The notes: generated by a model from the sequence alone, not told the origin. Positions 26,513 to 34,688 are shown, counted from the first letter of the stretch. The stretch is 64,000 bases of DNA from JBJXGE01 sp046154185 (GCA_046154185.1 JBJXGE010000032.1:186001-250000); one strand, 5' to 3'. Numbers and translations are program-made.

Positions 26513-26540
26513 TGGACCTCGCCCGCTCCTCTGGTAAACT
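26513..26540 (+). promoter_or_regulatory. Candidate promoter of the tRNA-Val gene
   Basis: TGGACC (26513-26518) and TAAACT (26535-26540) are spaced by 16 bases and lie just before the tRNA, with a predicted start about ten bases upstream of it. Pattern match only. Confidence 0.4.
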
Positions 26541-26557
26541 CCCCAGCCCAAAACCTG

Positions 26558-26634
26558 GGGCGATTAGCTCAGTTGGCTAGAGCATCAGCTCGACAAGCTG
26601 AGGGTCACTGGTTCAAGTCCAGTATCGCCCACCA
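26558..26634 (+). tRNA. tRNA-Val(GAC)
   Basis: A full cloverleaf is visible. The acceptor is GGGCGAT/ATCGCCC with discriminator A and an encoded CCA (26632-26634). The D arm is GCTC/GAGC, the anticodon arm is TCAGC/GCTGA with loop TCGACAA, the variable loop is GGGTC, and the T arm is ACTGG/CCAGT with loop TTCAAGT. The anticodon GAC is at 26592-26594. The acceptor sequence is typical of valine tRNAs. Base 33 (26591) is C instead of the near-universal U, and bases 32 and 38 can pair (T-A). Confidence 0.92.
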
Positions 26635-26700
26635 AAAACAAACGCCTCGCAGGGTCAAACTTGCGAGGCGTCTTCACATCCTGAACGCAACACCGATTTC
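26626..26700 (+). repeat. Direct repeat copy A, starting in the tRNA 3' end
   Basis: 75 bases that begin with the last nine bases of the tRNA-Val gene (CGCCCACCA) and recur at 30850-30923 with seven substitutions and one single-base gap, by hand alignment. The repeat contains the hairpin CGCCTCGCA/TGCGAGGCG (26643-26651 with 26662-26670). On the minus strand this is followed by TTTGTTTTT, so it looks like an intrinsic terminator in that direction and a weak one for the tRNA. Confidence 0.85.
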
Positions 26701-26944
26701 TCGCTGTTGCCCACAGGTTGCCCATGAGCGCGCTGTCGCTTCGATCGCTGAATTTGACGTCGTGGCACCCGTCGAGGCTATGACGGATGCTGGGCCTTGC
26801 GTGTCGGATCGAGGAAGCGACCGACGTCGTGCGCGCGCGAAACTAAACAGTCATCGCGCGCGCCAGTTGGGAATCACTCCCGCACAATGTTCGGCCATCG
26901 GTTCCCTCTAAAAAGAATTTCAGTCCCACGTATACTAGCCCGGC
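26635..26944. other. Intergenic stretch between tRNA-Val and the DUF1549/1553 gene
   Basis: 310 bases. The first 66 belong to direct repeat copy A. From 26701 to 26930 I see no convincing gene, RNA or repeat. An open frame runs on the minus strand through the repeat and the tRNA, but it has no ribosome site and no recognisable domain. TATACT at 26931-26936 is a probable -10 box for the next gene. Confidence 0.6.
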
Positions 26945-29341
26945 ATGAGCCTCCGGGTCTGCTCTCGACTGCGTGTGCGTGCGTGTTTCGGCGTGATGTT
27001 TGCGATCGCGTGCGCGCGTTCGGCGTCGGCCAGCGAGGATTCGCATGCAATCGTATTCGCGCGCGACATTCGACCGATTCTCGCCAGCAATTGTTTCAAG
27101 TGTCACGGGCCGGATCCGGTGGCACGTCAGGCGGGATTACGACTCGATACGCGCGAAGGCGCGACTCAAGTCCGAACGCAGGGCGCCCCGGCGATTGTGC
27201 CCGGCGATCCAGCCCGGAGCCTGTTGGTCAGTCGAGTCTCAAGCGACGATCCGTCGGTGCGCATGCCGCCGCCGGAAGTCAATCCGCACGGGATCGACGC
27301 CGGCAAGATCGCGCTGCTCTCAGCGTGGATCGAGTCTGGCGCGACATGGGGCGCGCATTGGGCCTGGATCCCTCCGAATGCGATGCCAGCGCCCAAGCTC
27401 TCGCGATCCGAGTGGTGCCGCACTTCGCTCGACTATTGGGTGATGGCGAGACTCGAAGAGGAACACCTCGAGCCGTCGCCCCCGGCGCGCGCGTCGGTGC
27501 TGTTACGTCGCGTGACGCTCGATCTCACTGGTCTGCCTCCCGATCCGGCCGAGGTAGAGACGTTTGTGGCGGATCCGTCCGACGCCGCCTACGAGCGCGC
27601 GGTCAACCGGCTGCTCGCATCGCCGCATTTTGGTGAACGCTGGACGCGATGGTGGCTCGATCTCGCGCGCTACGCCGACACGAAGGGATATGAAAAAGAC
27701 GACCGTCGGACAATTTGGCCGTACCGCGACTGGGTAATCCGCGCATTCAACGCCGACACGCCGCTCGATCAGTTCAGCATCGAGCAGCTTGCTGGCGATC
27801 TCTTGCCGGCGCCGACCCGCGAACAACTCATCGCAACCGCCTTCCATCGCAACACAATGACCAATGACGAAGGCGGAACCGATGACGAGGAGTTTCGAGT
27901 CGCCGCGGTCATCGATCGCGTCAATACGACGATGGAGATCTGGCAGGGACTCACAGTCGGGTGTGCGCAGTGCCACGCGCACAAGTTCGATCCCATCGCG
28001 CACGTCGACTACTATCGTTTGCTGGCCTTCTTCAACAACACGGCCGATGCGGATCGGCCGGATGATCAGCCCACCCTGCGAATCACCTCGCCCGACCTCG
28101 AGCGCGAGATCGCCGATCAGGCAGAGCGCATAAAAGGCGTCGAAGCCCAGCTGGCGAGTCTCGGTCCGGACGCCGACCCGCGGCAGTCGAGCGCGCTCGA
28201 AAAGTCGCTGTCGGAGCTGCGCGACGGCGCAGCGAAACTCTTGGCGCGTGCGCCCGCGTTGCCGGTGATCCGCGAGTTGCCGCTGGCCGAACGCCGCTCG
28301 ACCCACCGGTTCGAGCGCGGCAGCTTTTTGAGCCCGCAAGAACGCGTCGAACCCGCGGCGCCGCCGTTCCTTGAAGACGTGGTGACATCGCACGCGGCTC
28401 GGGATCGGCTGGCGCTCGCGCGTTGGCTGTTCGAACCCGGCCAGCCGTTGACCGCGCGAGTGCTTGCCAACCGCATCTGGGAGCAACTCTTCGGCGCCGG
28501 GATAGTCGAGACTCTCGACGACTTCGGTACGCAGGGCGCCTGGCCATCGAATGTGGAGCTGCTCGATTGTTTGGCGCTCGAGCTGCGGGACTCGGAATGG
28601 AGTCTCAAACGATTCTTGCGGGGCATCGTGCTTTCAGCGACCTACCGGCAATCGTCGGCTGTCAGTGAGCTGTTGGCGGATCGAGATCCGCGCAATCGGC
28701 TGCTCGCGCGAGGCCCGCGCTTTCGGCTCGACGCGGAGATGATTCGCGATCAAGCGCTCGCGGTCAGCGGTCTGTTGAGCCGCAAACTCTACGGACCTCC
28801 GGTCTTTCCTCCGCAGCCCGATGGACTTTGGACCATTATTTACAGTGATGATCGCTGGCAGGCGAGCGAAGGGGAGGATCGATATCGGCGCGCGCTTTAC
28901 ACGTTTTGGCGCCGCACGGTTCCGTACCCGGCGCTGACGACCTTTGACGCCCCGAGCCGCGAGTATTGTGTGTCGCGACGCATCCGCACCAATTCGCCGC
29001 TGCAGGCCTTCGTGACCCTCAACGATCCAGCCTTCGTCGAGTGCGCGCAGTCGCTTGCGCGGCGTTTGCTGCGCGAGACCGGCGTCGATGATGAGGCTCG
29101 CGCCGCGCGTGCGTTCGTGCTCGCGCTCGCGCGCCAGCCGGATGCGACGGAACAGGAGTTGTTGGTGCGCTTCGTTGAGAACGAGCGCGCGCGTTTTCGT
29201 GCCGACCCCGAGGCCGCAACCGCGGCTGCGACGACGCCGATCGGCGCCGCGCCGCCCGACGCGGATATCGCGGAGCTTGCTGCGTGGTCGATGGCGGCCG
29301 GTGTGCTACTCAACTGCGATGAGTTCTTGACGAAGGAGTGA
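26945..29341 (+). CDS. Planctomycete cytochrome-type DUF1549/DUF1553 protein
   Basis: Secreted protein of 798 residues in the PSCyt1-PSCyt2-PSD1 architecture that is typical of Planctomycetota. A signal peptide (about 1-30) precedes the cytochrome-like PSCyt1 domain with haem motif CFKCH. The DUF1549 domain follows (WWLDLARYADTKGYEKD, GDLLPAPTREQLIATAFHRN) with a second CxxCH in GCAQCHAHKFDPI. The DUF1553 domain is C-terminal (NRIWEQLFGAGIVETLDDFG, LNDPAFVECAQSLARRLL). An Arg, Glu and Leu-rich coiled stretch lies at about 380-430. No ribosome site precedes ATG 26945, and TATACT ends eight bases before it, so the message may be leaderless. It is paired with the DUF1501 gene seven bases downstream. 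The biochemical role is unknown; a link to polysaccharide use is often proposed. Confidence 0.93.
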   Translation: MSLRVCSRLRVRACFGVMFAIACARSASASEDSHAIVFARDIRPILASNCFKCHGPDPVARQAGLRLDTREGATQVRTQGAPAIVPGDPARSLLVSRVSSDDPSVRMPPPEVNPHGIDAGKIALLSAWIESGATWGAHWAWIPPNAMPAPKLSRSEWCRTSLDYWVMARLEEEHLEPSPPARASVLLRRVTLDLTGLPPDPAEVETFVADPSDAAYERAVNRLLASPHFGERWTRWWLDLARYADTKGYEKDDRRTIWPYRDWVIRAFNADTPLDQFSIEQLAGDLLPAPTREQLIATAFHRNTMTNDEGGTDDEEFRVAAVIDRVNTTMEIWQGLTVGCAQCHAHKFDPIAHVDYYRLLAFFNNTADADRPDDQPTLRITSPDLEREIADQAERIKGVEAQLASLGPDADPRQSSALEKSLSELRDGAAKLLARAPALPVIRELPLAERRSTHRFERGSFLSPQERVEPAAPPFLEDVVTSHAARDRLALARWLFEPGQPLTARVLANRIWEQLFGAGIVETLDDFGTQGAWPSNVELLDCLALELRDSEWSLKRFLRGIVLSATYRQSSAVSELLADRDPRNRLLARGPRFRLDAEMIRDQALAVSGLLSRKLYGPPVFPPQPDGLWTIIYSDDRWQASEGEDRYRRALYTFWRRTVPYPALTTFDAPSREYCVSRRIRTNSPLQAFVTLNDPAFVECAQSLARRLLRETGVDDEARAARAFVLALARQPDATEQELLVRFVENERARFRADPEAATAAATTPIGAAPPDADIAELAAWSMAAGVLLNCDEFLTKE

Positions 29342-29348
29342 TCGCAGA

Positions 29349-30842
29349 ATGCTCGACCAGCCGGACCAAGATCCTCAGATCCCGTCGGATCGGTTGGCGA
29401 TGGCGCGCAGCGTGACGCGTCGGCATTTCTTTGGCCAGCTCGGAAATGGCATCGGTCTCGCTGCGCTCGCCGCGCTGATCGGCCGAGGCCGCGCGAGCGG
29501 GGCTGAGAGTCCCCTGCTTCCGGTCGGCGCGGATGTTCGCACAAGGATTCCGCATTTCGCGCCGCGCGCGCGGCGCATCGTTTATCTGCATATGGCGGGT
29601 TCGCCGCCGCAGCAGGATCTTTTCGACTACAAACCGCTGCTCACGAAACTGGATGGCCAACCGTGTCCGGCATCGCTCTTGGAGAAGGAGCGGTTCGCGT
29701 TCATCAAGGGACACCCAAAAATTCTCGGCTCACCGTATCGGTTTGCGCCGCGCGGTGGGTCTGGGCTGTGGGTTTCCGAGCTCGTGCCGCACTTCACGAG
29801 GATCATCGACGACGTGACCGTCGTACGGTCGGTGTATACCGAGCAATTCAATCATGCTCCCGCCGAGCTGTTTCTCTACAGCGGGTCGCCGCGCATCGGC
29901 CGGCCGTCGCTGGGGTCGTGGCTCGTTTACGGCCTCGGTTCCGAGAACGAGAACTTGCCGGGCTTTATCGTGCTGCTTTCGGGCGGAAAGAACCCTAGCG
30001 CTGGAAAGAGTGTCTGGAGTAGCGGCTTCCTGCCGTCGCTCTATCAGGGTTGCCAGTGCCGCAGCGAAGGCGAACCGGTGCTCTACGCCACGAATCCTCC
30101 CGGAGTGAGTCGAGCGGCGCGCCGCCGCGCGCTCGACGTGCTGAGCGCGCTCAATCGGCGCCGATTCGCCGGGCAGGGCGATCCGGAGATTCTCAGCCGC
30201 ATCGAGCAGTATGAACTCGCGTTCCGTATGCAGCTCGCCGTGCCCGAGGTTATGGACTTGAGCCGTGAACCGCGGGAATCGTTTGAGCTCTACGGCGCCG
30301 ATCCGAACAAGCCATCGTTCGCGCGCAATTGTCTGCTCGCGCGCCGACTTCTCGAGCAAGGCGTTCGTTACGTGCAGCTCTTCGATCACGGTTGGGACGT
30401 GCACGGCACGTCGAGCGGCGATGATCTCCTCACGCAATTGCCGCTCAAATGTCGAGACACCGATCAGGCCGCGGCGGCGCTGGTGCTCGATCTCAAGCAG
30501 CGCGGACTGCTCGAAGACACCTTGGTCGTTTGGTCCGGCGAATTCGGTCGCACGGCGATGAACGAGGAGCGGGACGGCAGCAAGTTTCTCGGTCGCGATC
30601 ATCACCCGCATTGCTTCACGATTTGGCTCGCGGGCGGCGGCGTCAAACGCGGCTGTGTTTATGGCGAGACCGACGAACTCGGCTATAGGATTGTGCGCGA
30701 TCCGGTGCATATTCATGATCTGCAGGCGACGATTCTTCACGCCATGGGAATCGCGCATGAGCAGCTCGTCTATCGCGCCCAGGGCCGTGATTTTCGACTG
30801 ACGGATGTGCATGGCAAGGTTGTCGGAGAGCTGTTTGCGTGA
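29349..30842 (+). CDS. DUF1501 protein (sulfatase/alkaline-phosphatase-like fold), twin-arginine exported
   Basis: Protein of 497 residues, the usual partner of DUF1549/DUF1553 proteins. A twin-arginine-type signal is visible at about 18-50 (SVTRRHFFGQLGNGIGLAAL). Family stretches follow: YLHMAGSPPQQDLFDYKP, then GLWVSELVPHFTRI, LVYGLGSENENLPGFIVL, YVQLFDHGWDVHG, VVWSGEFGRTA and GRDHHPHCFTIWLAGGG. Asp, His and Glu residues in the last three resemble the metal sites of the alkaline phosphatase superfamily. GAAGGAG at 29332-29338, inside the end of the previous gene, serves as the ribosome site. Direct repeat copy B begins eight bases after the stop. Confidence 0.93.
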   Translation: MLDQPDQDPQIPSDRLAMARSVTRRHFFGQLGNGIGLAALAALIGRGRASGAESPLLPVGADVRTRIPHFAPRARRIVYLHMAGSPPQQDLFDYKPLLTKLDGQPCPASLLEKERFAFIKGHPKILGSPYRFAPRGGSGLWVSELVPHFTRIIDDVTVVRSVYTEQFNHAPAELFLYSGSPRIGRPSLGSWLVYGLGSENENLPGFIVLLSGGKNPSAGKSVWSSGFLPSLYQGCQCRSEGEPVLYATNPPGVSRAARRRALDVLSALNRRRFAGQGDPEILSRIEQYELAFRMQLAVPEVMDLSREPRESFELYGADPNKPSFARNCLLARRLLEQGVRYVQLFDHGWDVHGTSSGDDLLTQLPLKCRDTDQAAAALVLDLKQRGLLEDTLVVWSGEFGRTAMNEERDGSKFLGRDHHPHCFTIWLAGGGVKRGCVYGETDELGYRIVRDPVHIHDLQATILHAMGIAHEQLVYRAQGRDFRLTDVHGKVVGELFA

Positions 30843-30849
30843 CCGGAAG

Positions 30850-30923
30850 CGCCCACCAAAACAAACGCCTCGCACGGTCAAACTTGCGAGGCGGCTTCAC
30901 GTCCTGCACGCAGCATCGTTTTC
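30850..30923 (+). repeat. Direct repeat copy B downstream of the DUF1501 gene
   Basis: 74 bases matching 26626-26700 and including a copy of the tRNA 3' end (CGCCCACCA at 30850-30858) with no tRNA around it. The hairpin (30866-30874 with 30885-30893) is followed on the minus strand by TTTGTTTT, so it can terminate the lipoprotein and barrel operon that converges from 31018. The two copies enclose about 4.15 kb. Confidence 0.85.
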
Positions 30924-31017
30924 GACGGCCTCACGACGTGACTGACAGCAGTGAACACGGGTGTCGAGCAACGCTCGTAGGAAAAACTTAGACGCGTAGC
31001 GCTAGCACTTATTGGGA

Positions 31018-31827
31018 CTAGAACGCGATCTCCAAATACACCATCGGACCGCTCAGTTGGACATCGGTTTCGAGATTGCGGTCGGACTGTTCGAGGGCGA
31101 TATCGAGGTGGCGGTAGCCGACGCCAAAGGAAAGCGCGGAAGTCTGTAAGCCGACGCGCGCGATCGCGTCGAGGAAGTGGCCTTCGGTGTCTTTGACCTC
31201 GCCGCCGAAACCCGTGACGTCGAGGTCCGCGATCACGCGCAGACTGTCGCCGAGGACACCCAGGTCAAATGTCGCGAACCCGCCGACTACGGGAAACACC
31301 TCGTCACGCGCCTCGCTGACGGTGATGCCACTCAAGTCATCACTCAACCGTGTGTCGACGTCGAGGTAGTTGGCCCCGAGTTTCGCACCGACGCACAAGG
31401 GACCAATACCGAGCCACCCCCAACGCAGATGTGCGGTCGCGAGATTCAGGTCGACACTGCTATCGAGATTCGCGCCCACGGAATAAGTCTGTCCATTGAA
31501 CGAAATCGTCTGCTGCAGCAGCGACGTTCCATCCTCGCTGAGCGCAAAGTAACTCGCGTCGATGCCAAACGCCCCATATCGAAGTTCCGCGCCGTACAGC
31601 ACGGTTTCCTCATCGCCGAGCTGAAGCACGTCCTCGACATCGATATCCGTGCCGGTGATGGTGCTCGTGCCGACCCGCACATCGCCATCGAGCTGCGGTC
31701 GCCAATAGGCACCGCGCGCCGCAAACGTCCGACTGTCCGTGATGGTCGCGCAACCGGAAGCGCAAACGACTAGCGCCGACCCGAGCAGCGCGAGTCGAAG
31801 AAAACGGCGGTCCGTGCGTCTGGCCAT
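31018..31827 (-). CDS. Outer-membrane beta-barrel-like lipoprotein
   Basis: Protein of 269 residues. The signal has a lipoprotein-like end (LVVCASGCATI). The rest alternates polar and hydrophobic residues in strands such as VLYGAELRYGAFGIDASYFA, DLNLATAHLRWGWLGIGPLC and LSFGVGYRHLDIAL, and ends with an aromatic residue (MVYLEIAF), as in outer-membrane barrels. No family is recognised. ATG 31827 has GAGGA five to six bases upstream. An inverted repeat lies just upstream of that site. It is the second gene after a 54-residue lipoprotein gene and converges on repeat copy B, which can act as its terminator. Confidence 0.7.
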   Translation of the reverse strand: MARRTDRRFLRLALLGSALVVCASGCATITDSRTFAARGAYWRPQLDGDVRVGTSTITGTDIDVEDVLQLGDEETVLYGAELRYGAFGIDASYFALSEDGTSLLQQTISFNGQTYSVGANLDSSVDLNLATAHLRWGWLGIGPLCVGAKLGANYLDVDTRLSDDLSGITVSEARDEVFPVVGGFATFDLGVLGDSLRVIADLDVTGFGGEVKDTEGHFLDAIARVGLQTSALSFGVGYRHLDIALEQSDRNLETDVQLSGPMVYLEIAF

Positions 31828-31838
31828 GCATTCCTCTT

Positions 31839-31891
31839 TCGCTACTGACCGCACGCTACCCGAACCGTCGCGCGGAGTCGGTCAGTAGCGA
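31839..31891 (-). repeat. 13-bp inverted repeat in the leader of the barrel gene
   Basis: TCGCTACTGACCG (31839-31851) and CGGTCAGTAGCGA (31879-31891) are perfect complements 27 bases apart. The arm nearer the gene touches the ribosome site. It could be an mRNA hairpin between the two genes of the operon or an operator. Confidence 0.65.
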
Positions 31892-31898
31892 GCGAAGG

Positions 31899-32063
31899 CT
31901 AATGGCACCAGCGTGCTGCGTGATGAAAACAGTGGTCAAAAAACGGCGCTACGACGTACGCACGCGGCCAACAGCCGCCATCTACCACGATGCAACCCGA
32001 GGCGCCGAGCAGCAACGTCGCGAGTGCGCCGCCCACTAATAATCGGGTGATTCTTTGACGCAC
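31899..32063 (-). CDS. Small lipoprotein, 54 residues
   Basis: Short gene not recognised as any family. GTG 32063 is preceded at six bases by AAAGGA. The protein starts MRQRITRLLVGGALATLLLG, with a positive N-terminus, a hydrophobic core and the lipobox-like ASGC, followed by IVVDGGC. Five Cys occur in all, and the tail is rich in His, Cys, Trp and Phe (FFDHCFHHAARWCH). Lipidation would leave a mature peptide of about 31 residues, possibly metal- or redox-active. It is upstream of and in line with the barrel gene, whose signal also ends in ASGC. The evidence is a good ribosome site, a clean signal and position; expression is not shown. Confidence 0.65.
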   Translation of the reverse strand: MRQRITRLLVGGALATLLLGASGCIVVDGGCWPRAYVVAPFFDHCFHHAARWCH

Positions 32064-32200
32064 GAGATTCCTTTCTGTTGGCGATTTGTTTTGCGGCGAC
32101 CGGATCGCCGCGAAGCTACAATCTCAACGCAGTGCGCTTGGGACTATTCGGTCGCCCCCCCGACGCCGCCCAAGTCACGGCGTGCCGTAGTCTTAAGGTC

Positions 32201-32725
32201 TCATGTTGGGGTCGGCAGATTGAGCTTCGCGTCGTCGTAAAGACGCAATTGATGGCCGGCGCCGGCACGCTGTTTCGCGATCCAAACGATTTGTCCGGTG
32301 TGCCAGCCGAAGTGCTCAACGACGTGCAGCACGGCCTCGAGACCGGTCGTCCGAAATCCTTGAATTTCGTGCGTGGCGCGTAGCACGCGCTTTGGCAATT
32401 TGCGGATCAGCGCGCACGCCTCCGATACCGTGCTCTTGAGCTTCAAGTACAGGCGGTCTTCTGTTTCATCGATCGCTGGGTGGATCGCGAACTCGGTCGC
32501 GCGCTCGCGATGGTCCGGCGCACCACCGAGCCCGCACACGATCCACTGGCGCACGTTGCCATCGAGATGTTTGAGCAGATTGCCGACGCTCGTCGAGTCC
32601 GGGTGCGGCCGCCAAAACAAATCGCCGTCCGGCAGCGTGTCGAGCGCCAGCGCGATGCGCGGCACGTACGTGGCCTCGAGCTGCTTGACAGCCGCATCGA
32701 GAAACAATGTAGTGATGTTGGTCAT
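32201..32725 (-). CDS. DUF1572/DinB-like four-helix protein
   Basis: Cytoplasmic protein of 174 residues in the DinB-like superfamily. Features are LLKHLDGNVRQWIVCGLGG, with the conserved His of the first metal helix, and the C-terminal LEAVLHVVEHFGWHTGQIVWI, with the HxxxH-like pair and GQ seen in DUF1572. Such proteins often bind a divalent metal, and some are thiol-dependent transferases; nothing here fixes the reaction. ATG 32725 (MTNITTLF) is chosen over 32803 because the extra part is not conserved. It is divergent from the polytopic membrane gene at 32872. Confidence 0.82.
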   Translation of the reverse strand: MTNITTLFLDAAVKQLEATYVPRIALALDTLPDGDLFWRPHPDSTSVGNLLKHLDGNVRQWIVCGLGGAPDHRERATEFAIHPAIDETEDRLYLKLKSTVSEACALIRKLPKRVLRATHEIQGFRTTGLEAVLHVVEHFGWHTGQIVWIAKQRAGAGHQLRLYDDAKLNLPTPT

Positions 32726-32871
32726 GAGCGCTGCCCTTCCCGGACCTGCGAGTCCGGCCCCAAAAATCGATTCCAATTGGCGCCAGCACTGACGAAGGAA
32801 CATTCAAACTGATCGCTTCTGCTCCGTCTAGTTGGCGCTCGCCGACCTCGCTCGTCTTCGGCCTCGCGCTC

Positions 32872-34320
32872 GTGGCGCCGGCGATGGCGATCGCACTGCA
32901 CACGCTTTCCAACAACGACCTGCCGTTGCATATCGCCACGGGGGATTACGTACTCGCGCATGGCATCCCGACGACCGATCCATTTAGCTTCACGGCCGGT
33001 GGTCGACCGTGGGTTCCGCACGAGTGGCTCGCGGGCGTCCTGTTCGCGCTCGCTCGCCAACTCGCCGGCGACCAAGGTCTCGTGTGGCTCAACGTCCTAC
33101 TGGCCGGCGTGCTGGCGGCGCTGGTCGCGGGAGTTGGCCGTGAACTCAAGGCGTCCGTCACGAGCTTGTGTTTGTGGGGTCTGCCGGTCTGGGTGATGGT
33201 GGGCCAGCGACTCATTCTGCGACCGCATATGTTTCAGCTGTGCTTGGCCGCCGCGCTTTGGTGGCTCATCCTCCGCGCCCGCACGCATCGTCACTGGTTG
33301 TGGGGCTTGCCCGCCGCGATGGCGCTGTGGGTCAACGTGCACGGGTCGTTTGTGCTTGGCTACGGGATCTGCTTACTTGGTCTCTTCGCTCATTGGCGCG
33401 CCGGCGTCACGCCGCGCTCTCAACTCAAGATCTGTTTCGGACTCACGACGCTTGCGCTTTGCGCGCAGTTTCACGTCTGGCGACAGCCCGACATCTGGGC
33501 CGGTTTTCGCGACGCGCTGTTCCTCGTGACCGATCCGGTCTTCATGGCAGAGATTCAAGAGTGGCAGCCGCCGTTCACGTCCACGGCATTCCAGCGGAGC
33601 TATGCGTTCTGGATCTCGCTGCCGTTTCTCGGCATCGCCGCCTACAGCGTCGTTCGACCCGGGCGTCCGGTTCCGCTCAGCTACCGGCTCTACACGCTCG
33701 GTTGCTTCCTGCTCTATTTTCGACACCAACGGTTCATTGCTCTCGCGGCGCTCGCGACGCTGCCGCTCCTTCCGGACTTGCTGCACGGAATCACGACGCG
33801 CACCGCGCGCAGACTCGCGCTCGCGCTCGCGCTCGCGTGCGCGAGCGCCACGCTTTACGTGACGCTGGGATTCCCCGTCTACATCGATCAAAAACTGCGG
33901 AGGCCGGGCCTGAGTTGGGACGGCGACAAGTTTCCGATTTATGAACTCGAAGCACTGCGAAAGGACTCGAAACGGGGCGCCGCAGTGTTCTGCGAATACG
34001 ACTACGGCGGCATCGTGATCTGGTTCGGCTTTCGGCCCACCATGGATTCACGGAATAGCGTGTATGGCGCCGAGCAATACGTCCTGCACCAGCAGGCATT
34101 GGCCGTCGACAGCGTGCCAGACTCGGAGACAGGTGGCGCGGCGTCCCGCGCCCGCGCCTATCGTGAGGAGCTACTCGAACAAGTGGATGCGGTCCTGATA
34201 AGAGGCGCAATAGTGGAGCCATTGCGCACCGGTCTTCAACGGCGACTCCAGGGCGACCCGAAGTGGCGCCTCCACACATTTTCCACGGCGGGACACTACT
34301 TGTACGTGCGCGTCGATTAG
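32872..34320 (+). CDS. Polytopic membrane protein, GT-C-glycosyltransferase-like
   Basis: Inner-membrane protein with about ten hydrophobic segments. The N-terminal loop NNDLPLHIATGDYVLAHGIP followed by DPFSFTAGGRPWVPHEWLAG is a pattern shared by many uncharacterised membrane proteins related to GT-C glycosyltransferases, with an acidic-His pair at the start of the first outer loop. The C-terminal soluble part has VFCEYDYGGIVIWFGFRPTMDSR. The first ordinary start is GTG 32872, but the frame is open upstream, and residues TSLVFGLALVAPAMAIALH would complete a first transmembrane helix. The true start may therefore be a rare codon near GAAGGA at about 32791. The last bases overlap the convergent receiver gene at the stop codons. 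Confidence 0.6.
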   Translation: MAPAMAIALHTLSNNDLPLHIATGDYVLAHGIPTTDPFSFTAGGRPWVPHEWLAGVLFALARQLAGDQGLVWLNVLLAGVLAALVAGVGRELKASVTSLCLWGLPVWVMVGQRLILRPHMFQLCLAAALWWLILRARTHRHWLWGLPAAMALWVNVHGSFVLGYGICLLGLFAHWRAGVTPRSQLKICFGLTTLALCAQFHVWRQPDIWAGFRDALFLVTDPVFMAEIQEWQPPFTSTAFQRSYAFWISLPFLGIAAYSVVRPGRPVPLSYRLYTLGCFLLYFRHQRFIALAALATLPLLPDLLHGITTRTARRLALALALACASATLYVTLGFPVYIDQKLRRPGLSWDGDKFPIYELEALRKDSKRGAAVFCEYDYGGIVIWFGFRPTMDSRNSVYGAEQYVLHQQALAVDSVPDSETGGAASRARAYREELLEQVDAVLIRGAIVEPLRTGLQRRLQGDPKWRLHTFSTAGHYLYVRVD

Positions 34321-34688
34321 GTTGTCACGGCCGGCTTGAACGCGCGCACGAACGCGAGCAGTTTGAAGCCGTCGGCGTGCACCGTGAACACTGAGATGTT
34401 TTTCCGCGTCCGAACTTTTCGCTTCGCGCCGACGAGTTCGCCGCCGACGACGACGATCGGGATTTCGAGGCCGTGGTCGAGCTGAAAATCTATGATGTCG
34501 AAGTTCTCATCGCAGCTAATTTGCGGCTCGAGAACAATGAGATCTATGTGCCGGGTTGTGAGAATCGATTTCGCCACGTCGATCTGCAATGCCAGTTCGA
34601 GTTCGAATCGTTCCAACTCGAAAACGTTGCGAATCGCGTAGGCGGAGTCTTTCTCCTGGCCAACGATCAGTATGCGACCCATCTCCAT
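34317..34688 (-). CDS. Degenerate receiver (CheY-like) single-domain protein
   Basis: Protein of 123 residues with the alternating strand and helix pattern of a receiver: RILIVGQEKDSAYAI (strand 1), HIDLIVLEP (strand 3) and IPIVVVGGELVG (strand 4). The key residues are altered. The acidic pair after strand 1 is GQEKD, the phospho-acceptor position after strand 3 is Glu, the Thr/Ser of strand 4 is Gly, and no clear strand-5 KP is seen. It probably cannot be phosphorylated and may act as a fixed protein-interaction module. ATG 34688 or 34682. It lies downstream of an RsbW-like gene in the same direction. Confidence 0.65.
   Translation of the reverse strand: MEMGRILIVGQEKDSAYAIRNVFELERFELELALQIDVAKSILTTRHIDLIVLEPQISCDENFDIIDFQLDHGLEIPIVVVGGELVGAKRKVRTRKNISVFTVHADGFKLLAFVRAFKPAVTT

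Noticed and set aside
26577..26860. Minus-strand frame through the repeat and tRNA that could be the end of an integrase
   Set aside because: No tyrosine recombinase motifs (R, HxxR, Y) are seen upstream, and the frame has no start with a ribosome site. It was considered because integrase genes often end at such sites.
26573..26911. Open frame starting inside tRNA-Val
   Set aside because: It begins within the tRNA D arm, crosses the direct repeat and has no recognisable domain; it results from reading through the RNA gene.
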